The notes under the pieces are model-generated. The model had not been told where the DNA came from. It did no database searches and was given only the letters and a program-made list of their open reading frames with translations. Below, one piece after another: positions 5,353-12,066 of a stretch of DNA of 12,066 nt. The stretch's first letter is position 1. Every line of letters starts with the position of its first letter. The stretch lies in the NCBI GenBank assembly GCA_035496575.1, contig DATJEN010000315.1:1-12066 (forward strand), read 5' to 3'. Made by a program: the position numbers and the translations under genes. Source of the stretch: PALSA-1355 sp035496575 (GTDB taxonomy: Bacteria; Planctomycetota; Planctomycetia; Pirellulales; PALSA-1355).

Positions 5353-7146
5353 ATGCGATCGTTCATTGCGAATGCCCGGACCGATTCGGTCGAACAGAAG
5401 CTGCGGCTGTTCGAGGCGGCCTATCGCGCGGGCGACCGCAAGTTGGCCATGTCGCTGTTGGACTCGGCGAAGGACACGCTCGCATTCGAGGAATCTTCAC
5501 AGACTCACGCGGCCGCCGTTGCGAGTCCGGCGGACCATTTCACTCCGGTCAAGAACCTGCCGTCCACCTGGGCACAGTGGGCCGGCGGTTGGACGTATTG
5601 CAAGGCGCTTGATCTGTTCGAGATCGTCGGCATCGACCGGCAGGCAGAGCCCGCCGACTTTTGGATCGCGGCGCCGCATGCGCACACGACCGACCTGGGC
5701 CGCGAGCTGCGCGTGGCGGCCGTGGATGCCAAGAGCGGCCGACTCGTCGAAGTGCCCTGCCAGGTCGACCAGCTCTCGCGAGTGGGCGACGACGTTCACG
5801 TGCAGGTCACGATTCTGGCCAATGTGCCAGCTCACCGGCATGCGAGCTACCTGGTGTTCTATGGAAACCCACTGGCCGAAAGGACGTGTTATCAAACTGG
5901 CCTGGCGACGCGCGGCGAGGGGTATGCGCTCACGATCGAGAACGAACATTTTGTGGCGCAACTTTCCAGCCAGGTGGGCCAGCTTGAACGTCTCACGTCC
6001 AAGCGGCAGCACGGACTCGAGTTGTATGCCGGCGGCAAGGGACACGGCGAGCCGCCCGGAATCGATTGGGCGCATGATTATGTCGACGAGGGTGGCTTTC
6101 AGAAGCTGCGGATGCGCAATTGGCCGCGATGCTTGAATTATGAAACGCTACGTGGCCCGCTGTGCACGTCCATACGCCGCTGGGGAATTCCCTATAGCCC
6201 CGTGCACCCGCTGTTCACGCCTGCCCGCGTGCACATGGAGCAAGGCTATCGGTTCTTCGCGGGCCAGCCGTATTTCATCAAGGAAGGAACCATCCGCGTC
6301 ATTCAGGACGTCACGGTCGAGGCCATGCGCGATGACGAATGGGTGTTCTCGGGCTATTCGTTTACCGACCTGCTGTGGATCGATGCGTATGGCAAGCTGC
6401 ACGAGGGCGAGGTGCCGGCCGACAAGCAAGAGGAATTGTGGGGGGTCGGGTTTTTTCACCGCGTCAGCCGCGATGCGTTCGTGGCCCTGCGGCTGGAACA
6501 CTCGGCCAGCGGCTTTGATGGCCTGACGCATGGCGGCGCGCCGACGTTGCAATATGCCGGTCATGGGCAGCTTTGGAGCCGCTATCCGGTCAATCATGCG
6601 CAGCTCAAGGCCGGAACCGTCTTCAGGCAGAAGAACGCCTACTACTTCGCCGAGTACGAGGACAAAGCCGGCCGCGCGCGCATGGAACAACTGCGTCATC
6701 GGCTGATGAACCCGCTTGAGATTCGCGCGGCCGAGATTCCGCGGCTGGCAGGCACGGCATCGTCGACGAGCGCTCGCCTGGCCCGATTTGGCGAGACGGC
6801 CGACAGCGCGCGGCTAAAGCCGGCCATCTGGAAGGCGCTCCGCCAGGTGCGCGACGAGCAGCTCTATAGTATTGACGCCAACGTCGTGGACATGGGCTAT
6901 GTCTACGACGTGCGCGAAGAGCATGGAACCGCGTACGTCCTGGTCAGCATGCCGCACCGGGGCCGCCCGATGTACCAGTTCCTGGTGACGGCCGGTGGTG
7001 GCCGCATTGAGCCCGGCATCCGCGAGCGATTGCTGGAGATCGATGGAATCCGCGATGTGGTCGTGGAAATGACGTGGGAGCCACCGTGGAGTGTTGCTCG
7101 CTTAAGTGATGCCGGTCGAAAGGCAATGGGGTTCGATTCGAAGTGA
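5353..7146 (+). CDS. Large protein with C-terminal DUF59/MIP18 domain, function unknown
   Basis: From ATG 5353 the protein has 597 residues. The open frame extends back to a TTG at 5122, but those 77 residues look random and lie before a predicted promoter. No good Shine-Dalgarno element precedes 5353, so the start is uncertain; TTG 5338 is another option. Residues 12-46 are helical (KLRLFEAAYRAGDRKLAMSL). Residues 85-172 look like beta strands ending in YLVFYGNP, a phrase seen in exported carbohydrate-binding or lyase-like domains. Residues 185-250 (YALTIENEHFVAQLSSQVGQ, LERLTSKRQHGLEL) recall the supersandwich domain of some glycoside hydrolases and lyases. Residues 486-597 match DUF59/MIP18, the SufT/PaaD fold of Fe-S assembly factors: VVDMGYVYDV (511-520) and MTWEPPWSVARLSDAGRKAMGF. 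The cysteine usual in the family's TPGCP-like motif is replaced by Arg538 (PHRGRP). No signal peptide is visible, which fits poorly with a carbohydrate enzyme. The function is unknown. It lies 73 bases before the acyl-CoA dehydrogenase and may be cotranscribed. Confidence 0.8.
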   Translation: MRSFIANARTDSVEQKLRLFEAAYRAGDRKLAMSLLDSAKDTLAFEESSQTHAAAVASPADHFTPVKNLPSTWAQWAGGWTYCKALDLFEIVGIDRQAEPADFWIAAPHAHTTDLGRELRVAAVDAKSGRLVEVPCQVDQLSRVGDDVHVQVTILANVPAHRHASYLVFYGNPLAERTCYQTGLATRGEGYALTIENEHFVAQLSSQVGQLERLTSKRQHGLELYAGGKGHGEPPGIDWAHDYVDEGGFQKLRMRNWPRCLNYETLRGPLCTSIRRWGIPYSPVHPLFTPARVHMEQGYRFFAGQPYFIKEGTIRVIQDVTVEAMRDDEWVFSGYSFTDLLWIDAYGKLHEGEVPADKQEELWGVGFFHRVSRDAFVALRLEHSASGFDGLTHGGAPTLQYAGHGQLWSRYPVNHAQLKAGTVFRQKNAYYFAEYEDKAGRARMEQLRHRLMNPLEIRAAEIPRLAGTASSTSARLARFGETADSARLKPAIWKALRQVRDEQLYSIDANVVDMGYVYDVREEHGTAYVLVSMPHRGRPMYQFLVTAGGGRIEPGIRERLLEIDGIRDVVVEMTWEPPWSVARLSDAGRKAMGFDSK

Positions 7147-7148
7147 TG

Positions 7149-7193
7149 AGCACTGGCATAGCCAGTCAATGAAGAAGCACTGGCAAAGCCAGT
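7149..7193. repeat. Two tandem REP-like hairpin repeats
   Basis: AGCACTGGCATAGCCAGT (7149-7166) and AGCACTGGCAAAGCCAGT (7176-7193) differ at one base. Each forms a perfect 6-bp stem (ACTGGC with GCCAGT) and a 3-base loop. They begin two bases after the stop codon of the DUF59 gene. I recall similar repeats scattered between genes in Pirellulales-type genomes. Possible roles are mRNA 3'-end protection or partial termination. Confidence 0.65.
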
Positions 7194-7219
7194 TGCACGC
7201 GAGGACGAAGTAGCAAAGC

Positions 7220-8368
7220 ATGCCGACGCAGGTTCAACAGCATATCGTCGAGGGCATTCGACAGTTCGTCGAGCGCGAAGTGATTCCCGTCGCCAGCCGA
7301 CTGGAACACGCCGACGAGTATCCCGCGCAAATCGTGGAACGCATGAAGGAGCTCGGACTGTTCGGCGCCAATGTGCCGGAGGAGTTCGGCGGTCTTGCGC
7401 TGGGCTACTCGACCTGTGCCATGGTGATCGAGGAGCTGGCGCGCGGGTGGATGAGCATCGTCGGCCCGCTGGGCACGCACTCGGTAATCTGCGACATCCT
7501 GCATAGGTTCGGCACGCCCGAGCAGCAAACGCGATATCTGCCCGGGCTAGCCAGCGGAGAGCGACGGGGCGGCTTGGCGCTGTCGGAGGCGGACGCCGGC
7601 ACGGACGTACAGCGGCTGACGACGACGGCCACGCGCCAGGGGGACGGATACCTGATCAACGGCGCGAAGATGTGGATCACCAACGCGCGACATGGAAACA
7701 CCTTCGTGCTGGCGGCCAAAACAGACCCCAGGGCGGATCCGCCTTACGCCGGCATTTCGGCCTTCGTCGTCGAGAAAGGGCCGGGCTTCGAAGTCGTGCG
7801 CGATATCGAGAAGCTGGGCTACAAGGGCGTCGAGACCTGCGAGCTGGCTTTTCACGATTTCCATGTGCCGCGGGCCAATCTGATCGGCGGGGCCGAAGGC
7901 CAAGGCTTCAAACACATCATGACCGGCCTGGAAAGCGAGCGGCTTAACGTCGCCGCGCGCGCGGTGGGACTCGCGCGGGCGGCGTTCGAGGACTCGATTC
8001 GTTACGCGCAAGCCCGCCACACGTTCAACAAACCCATCTGCGAGCACCAAACGATCCAAATCAAGCTGGCCGACATGGCGACCCACATCGAGGCCGCACG
8101 ACTGCTGGTCCATTCGGCGGCCGGCAAGAAGGACCGCGGCGAGCGCTGCGACCTGGAAGCCGGGATGGCCAAGCTGTTCGCGACCGAAGCAGCGCAGAAC
8201 ATCGTGCTCGAGGCGCTAAGAATCCACGGCGGGGCGGGCTACTCGAAAGACCTGCCGATCGAGCGCTACTATCGCGATGCTCCGCTACTGATCGTCGGAG
8301 GCGGCACCAATGAGCTGCAGCGATTGATCATCGCCAAAGGCCTGTTGGCCAAGTATCCGCTCAAGTGA
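7220..8368 (+). CDS. Acyl-CoA dehydrogenase family protein
   Basis: This 382-residue flavoprotein is full length for the acyl-CoA dehydrogenase family, which oxidises acyl-CoA to the 2,3-enoyl-CoA and passes electrons to electron-transfer flavoprotein in the cytoplasm. The helical N-terminal domain spans about 1-115. The FAD/substrate middle domain follows, with LALSEADAGTDVQRLTTTA (119-137) and NGAKMWITNA (147-156). The C-terminal helical domain (about 235-382) contains RHTFNKPICEHQTIQIKLAD and IHGGAGYSKDLPIERYYRDA. The usual MCAD-type base in YEGT is glycine here (Gly361 in IVGGGTNE). Glu240 in GLESERLNVA sits where isovaleryl- and long-chain acyl-CoA dehydrogenases carry theirs. The enzyme is therefore probably active on branched or longer acyl chains, but the substrate cannot be read from sequence alone. 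ATG 7220 has only a distant GAGGA (7201-7205). With no own promoter seen, read-through from the DUF59 gene is likely. Confidence 0.93.
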   Translation: MPTQVQQHIVEGIRQFVEREVIPVASRLEHADEYPAQIVERMKELGLFGANVPEEFGGLALGYSTCAMVIEELARGWMSIVGPLGTHSVICDILHRFGTPEQQTRYLPGLASGERRGGLALSEADAGTDVQRLTTTATRQGDGYLINGAKMWITNARHGNTFVLAAKTDPRADPPYAGISAFVVEKGPGFEVVRDIEKLGYKGVETCELAFHDFHVPRANLIGGAEGQGFKHIMTGLESERLNVAARAVGLARAAFEDSIRYAQARHTFNKPICEHQTIQIKLADMATHIEAARLLVHSAAGKKDRGERCDLEAGMAKLFATEAAQNIVLEALRIHGGAGYSKDLPIERYYRDAPLLIVGGGTNELQRLIIAKGLLAKYPLK

Positions 8369-8444
8369 GCCTCTTGCTGTGGCCCAAGGCGCGTCATTCC
8401 GCGTCTTTTCGCGCACCAAACATCGGTCCAGCGGTCGGATTTGC

Positions 8445-8474
8445 TTGAGTCGCCAGCGCCGTTCAGCTTAGACT
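8445..8474 (+). promoter_or_regulatory. Possible promoter of the histidine kinase gene
   Basis: TTGAGT (8445-8450) and TAGACT (8469-8474) are separated by 18 bases, each matching consensus at four of six positions. Transcription would begin near 8481, about 35 bases before ATG 8516. This is weak but is the best candidate between 8369 and 8515. Confidence 0.3.
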
Positions 8475-8515
8475 TGATGTATTCCAATCAAGGCCTTCCC
8501 TAGAGCCAAGCGGGA

Positions 8516-10030
8516 ATGCGCGGCCAACAGCTACAGCCGGCCAATTCCTCCGTCCCCCCGTCGGGGCCGCCAATCGCAGCGGAACAAGCTGCGAAGGCAT
8601 CTGACGGCGAACGCCTGGCAACCCAGGCGTTTTTTTTTGAAGCCTGCGAAGAAAAAGGGGATAGGTTCAGCTTTCGACTCTTGGCCGCCGAAGGCGCGCG
8701 GTTCCTGGGTGTCGACCTGACCGCCTTCGCGGGCGATGCGCGGCAGCTTTGGCAATTTGTCCATCCCGCCGACGAGTCTCTGATCGTTGATGCGCTGGGC
8801 GCTTGTTACGCCGGACACGCGGCGCGAGTCGAGTTCCGCGTGCGAGCGGCGGGTGCGCCCCCGAGCGACAACCCGCCCTGGATTCGTTTGATCGTCGTGC
8901 CCATTGCTGCGCGATCGAACAACAAGCGTCGCTCATTCTTGGGGTGCGCGGAGGACATCACCGGCCGCAAAGAGCGCGAGGCGCTTCTGCGCGCCAGCGA
9001 GCGGCAATTTCGTCAACTGGCTGAAAACATCGACGAAATGTTCTGGGTCAGCGAAGTTGCCCCGCGCCGCATTTTGTATGTCAGCCAGGGCTATACGGAG
9101 ATTTGGGGCCGGCCCGTCGAAGAGTTGTACGCCGACGCCAACTCGTTTCTGGAGGGCATCCACCCCGACGACCGGCCGCGGATCGAACAGGCGCTGCCAA
9201 AGGCGCGCCAGGGGGGATATGAGGAAATCTACCGCGTCGTCCATCCCGATGGATCGGTTCGCACGGTCCGCGCGCGGGCTTTTCCGGTCCGCAACGAAGA
9301 AGGAGAAGTGTATCGGGTAGCGGGAATCATCGAAGACATCACTCTCAAGAAGCACGCCGAGGAAGAAATGCTGGCTCAGCGGCGGTTCCTCGAGCACCTG
9401 CTGCAAGTGCAAGAAGGCGAGCGCAAGCTGGTGGCGTACGACATTCACGATGGATTCGTGCAATCCGTGATCGCCGCCGTGATGCATCTGGACGCACTGC
9501 AGTCCGATCGGGGCGTTCGTCCGCAAACCCTGAAGAAGCTGGCGGCTCCCGTGAAGTTGTTGCGCGATTCGATCGAAGAGGCGCGGCGGATGATCAGCGG
9601 TCTGCGGCCGCCGATCCTTGACGAGCAAGGGCTCGTAGCCGCCATCGAGTATCTGATCAACGAACGCTCGGCGCAGGGGACGCGGATCACCTTCGAGCAC
9701 GCCGCCGACGTCGAGCGTCTGGATAGCGTGGTCGAGGGTTCGCTGTTTCGCATCGTGCAGGAGGCGCTCTCGAATATCTATCGGCACAGCCAGGCGGCCG
9801 AGGCCTCCATCAAGCTCTCCTCGCAGGGCGACCGCTTGCAGGTCGTGATCGAGGATGCGGGCGTGGGATTCGATCCGGCCAACGTCAGCGGACGTCAATT
9901 CGGGTTGCGCGGCATGCGCGAGCGCGCGAACCTGCTGGGCGGCACGGCCGTGATCCGCTCTACGCCTGGGCAGGGGACGCGGATCGAGATTGACATCCCG
10001 GCGCGGCCAACGTTTGAAGGCGTGGGCTGA
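8516..10030 (+). CDS. Soluble PAS-PAS sensor histidine kinase (HisKA_3 / NarL-type)
   Basis: The protein has 504 residues and no membrane segment, so it should sense in the cytoplasm. Residues 1-32 are low complexity. A first, divergent PAS domain spans about 36-150 (FVHPADE at 81-87, then GCAEDITGRKE). A second, canonical PAS/PAC spans about 160-278 (FRQLAENIDEMFWVSE, YVSQGYTEIWGRPVEEL, then GIIEDITLKK). The HisKA_3 dimerisation domain is at about 296-366; His311 in AYDIHDGFVQ is the expected phosphate acceptor. The HATPase domain at about 405-496 has the N box IVQEALSNIYRHS, the G1 box EDAGVGFD and the G2 box GLRGMRERANLLGG. The partner would normally be a LuxR/NarL-type response regulator, but none lies in the window. 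The start at 8516 has only a weak GGGA ahead of it. A terminator-like hairpin lies inside codons 32-41, so the start or the expression mode may be unusual. Confidence 0.9.
   Translation: MRGQQLQPANSSVPPSGPPIAAEQAAKASDGERLATQAFFFEACEEKGDRFSFRLLAAEGARFLGVDLTAFAGDARQLWQFVHPADESLIVDALGACYAGHAARVEFRVRAAGAPPSDNPPWIRLIVVPIAARSNNKRRSFLGCAEDITGRKEREALLRASERQFRQLAENIDEMFWVSEVAPRRILYVSQGYTEIWGRPVEELYADANSFLEGIHPDDRPRIEQALPKARQGGYEEIYRVVHPDGSVRTVRARAFPVRNEEGEVYRVAGIIEDITLKKHAEEEMLAQRRFLEHLLQVQEGERKLVAYDIHDGFVQSVIAAVMHLDALQSDRGVRPQTLKKLAAPVKLLRDSIEEARRMISGLRPPILDEQGLVAAIEYLINERSAQGTRITFEHAADVERLDSVVEGSLFRIVQEALSNIYRHSQAAEASIKLSSQGDRLQVVIEDAGVGFDPANVSGRQFGLRGMRERANLLGGTAVIRSTPGQGTRIEIDIPARPTFEGVG
8611..8638 (+). 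terminator. Terminator-like hairpin with T9 tail inside the kinase coding sequence
   Basis: ACGCCTGG (8611-8618) and CCAGGCGT (8623-8630) are perfectly complementary around CAAC, and T continues to 8638, making nine T in a row from 8630. An A-T pair (8610 with 8631) can lengthen the stem. This is the strongest intrinsic-terminator shape in the window. It lies 243 bases after the acyl-CoA dehydrogenase stop and 95 bases into the kinase frame, where it encodes part of RLATQAFFFE. It may end the upstream transcript, attenuate the kinase, or do both. Confidence 0.6.
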
Positions 10031-10045
10031 TCAAGCGGGCCCGTG

Positions 10046-10062
10046 TTGCTGCGGAACAGCAA
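10046..10062. terminator. Hairpin between convergent genes, possible bidirectional terminator
   Basis: TTGCTG (10046-10051) and CAGCAA (10057-10062) pair around CGGAA. GTG and CAC can extend the stem past a one-base bulge. It fills the 32-base gap between the kinase stop and the stop of the minus-strand membrane protein. No T-tract is present on either strand, so termination here would be weak or Rho-assisted. Confidence 0.35.
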
Positions 10063-10758
10063 TCACCACACGCCCGGGATCAGACGGTATCGGACGCGGC
10101 GCGTGTAGTCTTGGTAGCCTGGAAGTTCGGCCTGCAGGGTGTCGTCCTCCCAGCGCGTGCGAAGGATGAGCAGCGCCGAAGCAATGGCAGCCGGGATCAA
10201 AGCCCACCAGGAACCGAGTGCGAGAGCAATGCCGGCGAAAAAGAGGACCGCGGCGGCGTAGCCGGGGTGGCGGACCACGGCATAAGGACCGCGGTCGACG
10301 ACGTATTGCCCACGGTCGGTCTGCAAGCGCACGGTGGGCTCAAAAAAGCGGTTGAGGCCTTGCGCCCATGCCATCAACGCGTATCCAACCATAAACAAGA
10401 AATAGCCAACACCGACCACCCACGGCGCAAGCGGCGACCAGTGAAACCGCGCGTCATCGAGCGCCGCTATCGGAAAAATAGCAAACATCGCCGACAGGAT
10501 GAACGGCAACAGGATTTTGTCCCAGCGTTTCGTGTCCTTGCGAAAGCGGCTGCGCGCGACGTAGATATCGGGATTGACGAACCACAGGGTGATCGAAGCC
10601 GCCAGCGTCGCGAGGATAAACACCAGGATAAAGAGCCAGCCTAGCGGCCAGGCCCAGGTTCCCCCGGGCAGGAACAAGAACAACGCGAAGAACGCCGGCA
10701 GGGCCAGGACGAATTTCACAAGCGTCCAGGGACTGAACCGCTCGGCCTGCGCGGGCAT
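10063..10758 (-). CDS. Isoprenylcysteine carboxyl methyltransferase family membrane protein
   Basis: The protein has 231 residues and starts at ATG 10758-10756. The open frame extends 76 codons further upstream, but that part lies antisense-frame within the DUF1501 gene and looks like arginine-rich shadow sequence. Hydrophobic helices are visible at about 14-31, 37-60, 82-100, 111-131 and 166-198 (probably a pair). The C-terminal half carries the family signature: GPYAVVRHPGYAA (157-169), then RTRWEDDTLQAELPGYQDYT (200-219) and RRVRYRLIPGVW. In the family this region binds S-adenosylmethionine at the membrane face. Bacterial members probably methylate small lipids or unknown substrates rather than prenyl-cysteine proteins. 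The gene starts in a TGATG overlap with the DUF1501 stop, which suggests translational coupling. The true substrate is unknown. Confidence 0.85.
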   Translation of the reverse strand: MPAQAERFSPWTLVKFVLALPAFFALFLFLPGGTWAWPLGWLFILVFILATLAASITLWFVNPDIYVARSRFRKDTKRWDKILLPFILSAMFAIFPIAALDDARFHWSPLAPWVVGVGYFLFMVGYALMAWAQGLNRFFEPTVRLQTDRGQYVVDRGPYAVVRHPGYAAAVLFFAGIALALGSWWALIPAAIASALLILRTRWEDDTLQAELPGYQDYTRRVRYRLIPGVW

Positions 10759-12066
10759 CACGCAATCACGCCCGTGATCGGCTCGCCGCCGTGAGCGATG
10801 GCGATCGGGCGGCCGGCCAGGTCGGGCACGGTCATGTGCGGGTCGATGCCTAGCAGGTGATAGATCGTCGCCACGACGTCGCCGGGCGAGACCGGGTCGC
10901 GCGTGGGATACGCCGCATGCTTGTCGGTCGCACCGTACACCATGCCTTCGCGCACGCCCCCGCCCGTCAACAAGCTGAAGCCGCACTGCGGCCAGTGATC
11001 GCGGCCTGCCTTGGCGTTCACCTTCGGGCTGCGGCCCATCTCGCCCATCACCACCACGAGCGTCGAGTCCAGCAGCCCCCGTTCGTCGAGATCCTGGATC
11101 AATGCCGGGTAGGCCGCGTCCAAAATCGGCAGGTTCTCATCTTTGAGCATGCCGAAATTGTTTTCGTGCATGTCGTAGGAGTGGCCGTTCGCGCCAAAGA
11201 TCTCCGCGTGCACGCTGACGTAGGTCACCCCCGCCTCGACCAACCGGCGCGCCACGAGCAGGCTCGATCCGCTCAGGTTGCGACCGTATCGATCGCGCAC
11301 GTGGTCGGGTTCCTTGGAAAGATCGAACGCCTCGCGCGTCTTGCTCGATGAGAGCAGCGAGAATACCTGCTCGCCATATTTGCTCATCGTGTCCGCAGCC
11401 CGCGAAGCGTCGAGCTCGCGGAAACGCTCATTGAATTGCGACAGAATCGTGCGCCGCCCATCGAGCCGGTCGACGGTCATGTCCGGCAGCGCGTCGAGCG
11501 ATGGCATGAAGGGCGCGCCGATCGGGCGCACCGGATCGTAGTTCGGCACGCGCGGCGCCCGCGCAAAGGTCGGCTTGCACAGCGAGAAGAAGGGATCGTA
11601 CTGCCGTCCCAAGTAACCGCCATACGGGCCCGGCCGGCGAATGCCTTCGCCCCAGCCCGGATAGCAGGGCATGCACACCGCGCCGGGCACACCTTGGCCG
11701 ACTTTGCCCACATATTGGCAGATGGCGCCGATGTCGGGCGGGTCGGAGCTTTTGGCCGTGACCTGCGAATTTTCGCCGCCCGCGTAGCCGGTCACCATGG
11801 CCAGCGGATTGTGGGCGTTGTAATTGTGCGTCACGGTGCGAATCAGACTGGCGCGGTGCATCCAGCGCGCCGTGTTCGGCAGGTGCTCGCAGACGGAGAG
11901 CCCGGGCAGCGAACTCTGGATGGGCCGGAACAACCCGCGGATTTCGGCGGGCGCGTCGGGCTTCATGTCAAACATGTCCATGTGGCTGGGCCCGCCCAGC
12001 AGATTGAACAGGATGACGGATTTAGCGCGGCCGGGATTGAGTGGGCGCCGGACGGAGGCGGCAAGG
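10758..12066 (-). CDS. DUF1501 family protein (5' end outside window)
   Basis: The frame is open to the right edge of the window, giving about 435 residues. An internal ATG at 11981 is not the start, because family homology continues upstream (PLNPGRAKSVILFNLLGGPS, then HMDMFDMKPDAPAEIRGLF). Other motifs follow family order: THNYNAHNPLAMVTGYAGGE, HAEIFGANGHSYDMHENNFG, VVVMGEMGRSPKVNAKAGRD followed by HWPQ, and GATDKHAAYPTRDPVSPGDV. DUF1501 proteins belong to the alkaline phosphatase/sulfatase-like superfamily; the E-R-DH residues in the GEMGR...RDHWP region probably bind metal. They are very numerous in planctomycetes, usually exported by a Tat signal and paired with DUF1549/DUF1553 cytochrome-like proteins. 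The Tat signal would be in the missing N-terminus. The precise substrate is not known. It is followed by a methyltransferase-family gene in a one-base stop/start overlap. Confidence 0.92.
   Translation of the reverse strand, partial: LAASVRRPLNPGRAKSVILFNLLGGPSHMDMFDMKPDAPAEIRGLFRPIQSSLPGLSVCEHLPNTARWMHRASLIRTVTHNYNAHNPLAMVTGYAGGENSQVTAKSSDPPDIGAICQYVGKVGQGVPGAVCMPCYPGWGEGIRRPGPYGGYLGRQYDPFFSLCKPTFARAPRVPNYDPVRPIGAPFMPSLDALPDMTVDRLDGRRTILSQFNERFRELDASRAADTMSKYGEQVFSLLSSSKTREAFDLSKEPDHVRDRYGRNLSGSSLLVARRLVEAGVTYVSVHAEIFGANGHSYDMHENNFGMLKDENLPILDAAYPALIQDLDERGLLDSTLVVVMGEMGRSPKVNAKAGRDHWPQCGFSLLTGGGVREGMVYGATDKHAAYPTRDPVSPGDVVATIYHLLGIDPHMTVPDLAGRPIAIAHGGEPITGVIA

Noticed and set aside
5497..6075. 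192-residue minus-strand open frame
   Set aside because: It is antisense to the DUF59-fusion gene, with no start signal and no recognisable motif.
8933..9898. 321-residue minus-strand open frame opposite the histidine kinase
   Set aside because: It is entirely antisense to conserved PAS, HisKA_3 and HATPase motifs. Long antisense frames are common in GC-rich genes.
10759..10986. 76-codon upstream extension of the ICMT-family protein on the minus strand
   Set aside because: It lies in another frame of the DUF1501 gene and is arginine-rich shadow sequence. ATG 10758 fits the TGATG overlap and is followed directly by a membrane helix.

Overview
The window looks like a chromosomal stretch from a planctomycete, most likely Pirellulales-like. 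The signs are several secreted proteins ending in a PEP-CTERM sorting tail, a DUF1501 protein, a GC-rich background, and short palindromic repeats of a kind I associate from memory with that group. Verrucomicrobia and Lentisphaerae share some of these traits, so the assignment is an inference. No rRNA, tRNA, CRISPR array or intact mobile element was found.

Positions 1-4997 are a run of exported-protein genes, all on the + strand. There is the tail of one PEP-CTERM protein (1-56), a secreted TPR-like protein (312-1178), and two tandem homologous PEP-CTERM genes (1401-2034 and 2155-2786). Next come a formylglycine-generating-enzyme-like (SUMF) gene that has lost its C-terminal half (2844-3446) and an intact PEP-CTERM protein (3933-4997). 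The two tandem copies are each frameshifted, at different places: one extra T near 1531 in the first and about 4 missing bases near 2554 in the second. The third gene is cut at about 3383, where an unrelated minus-strand coding fragment begins. This block therefore looks like a decaying or phase-variable cell-surface cluster, unless the frameshifts are assembly errors. Its four readable gene starts share almost the same ribosome-binding-site context.

Positions 4998-10030 hold three + strand genes that look intact. The first (5353-7146) is a large protein whose last ~110 residues form a DUF59/MIP18 (PaaD/SufT-like) domain lacking the usual cysteine, joined to a long carbohydrate-enzyme-like N-terminal part. 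After two hairpin repeats comes an acyl-CoA dehydrogenase (7220-8368) whose catalytic glutamate sits at the isovaleryl/long-chain position. Then there is a soluble two-PAS histidine kinase of the HisKA_3 type (8516-10030). A textbook rho-independent terminator shape (8-bp perfect stem, 4-base loop, nine T) lies inside the first 125 bases of the kinase gene.

Positions 10063-12066 are a minus-strand operon converging on the kinase. A DUF1501 protein (5' end outside the window) overlaps by one base, as TGATG, with an integral-membrane isoprenylcysteine methyltransferase-family protein.

The clearest candidates for something undescribed are the DUF59 fusion, the terminator buried in the kinase coding sequence, and the doubly frameshifted tandem PEP-CTERM pair. 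I do not see a complete new multi-gene system.
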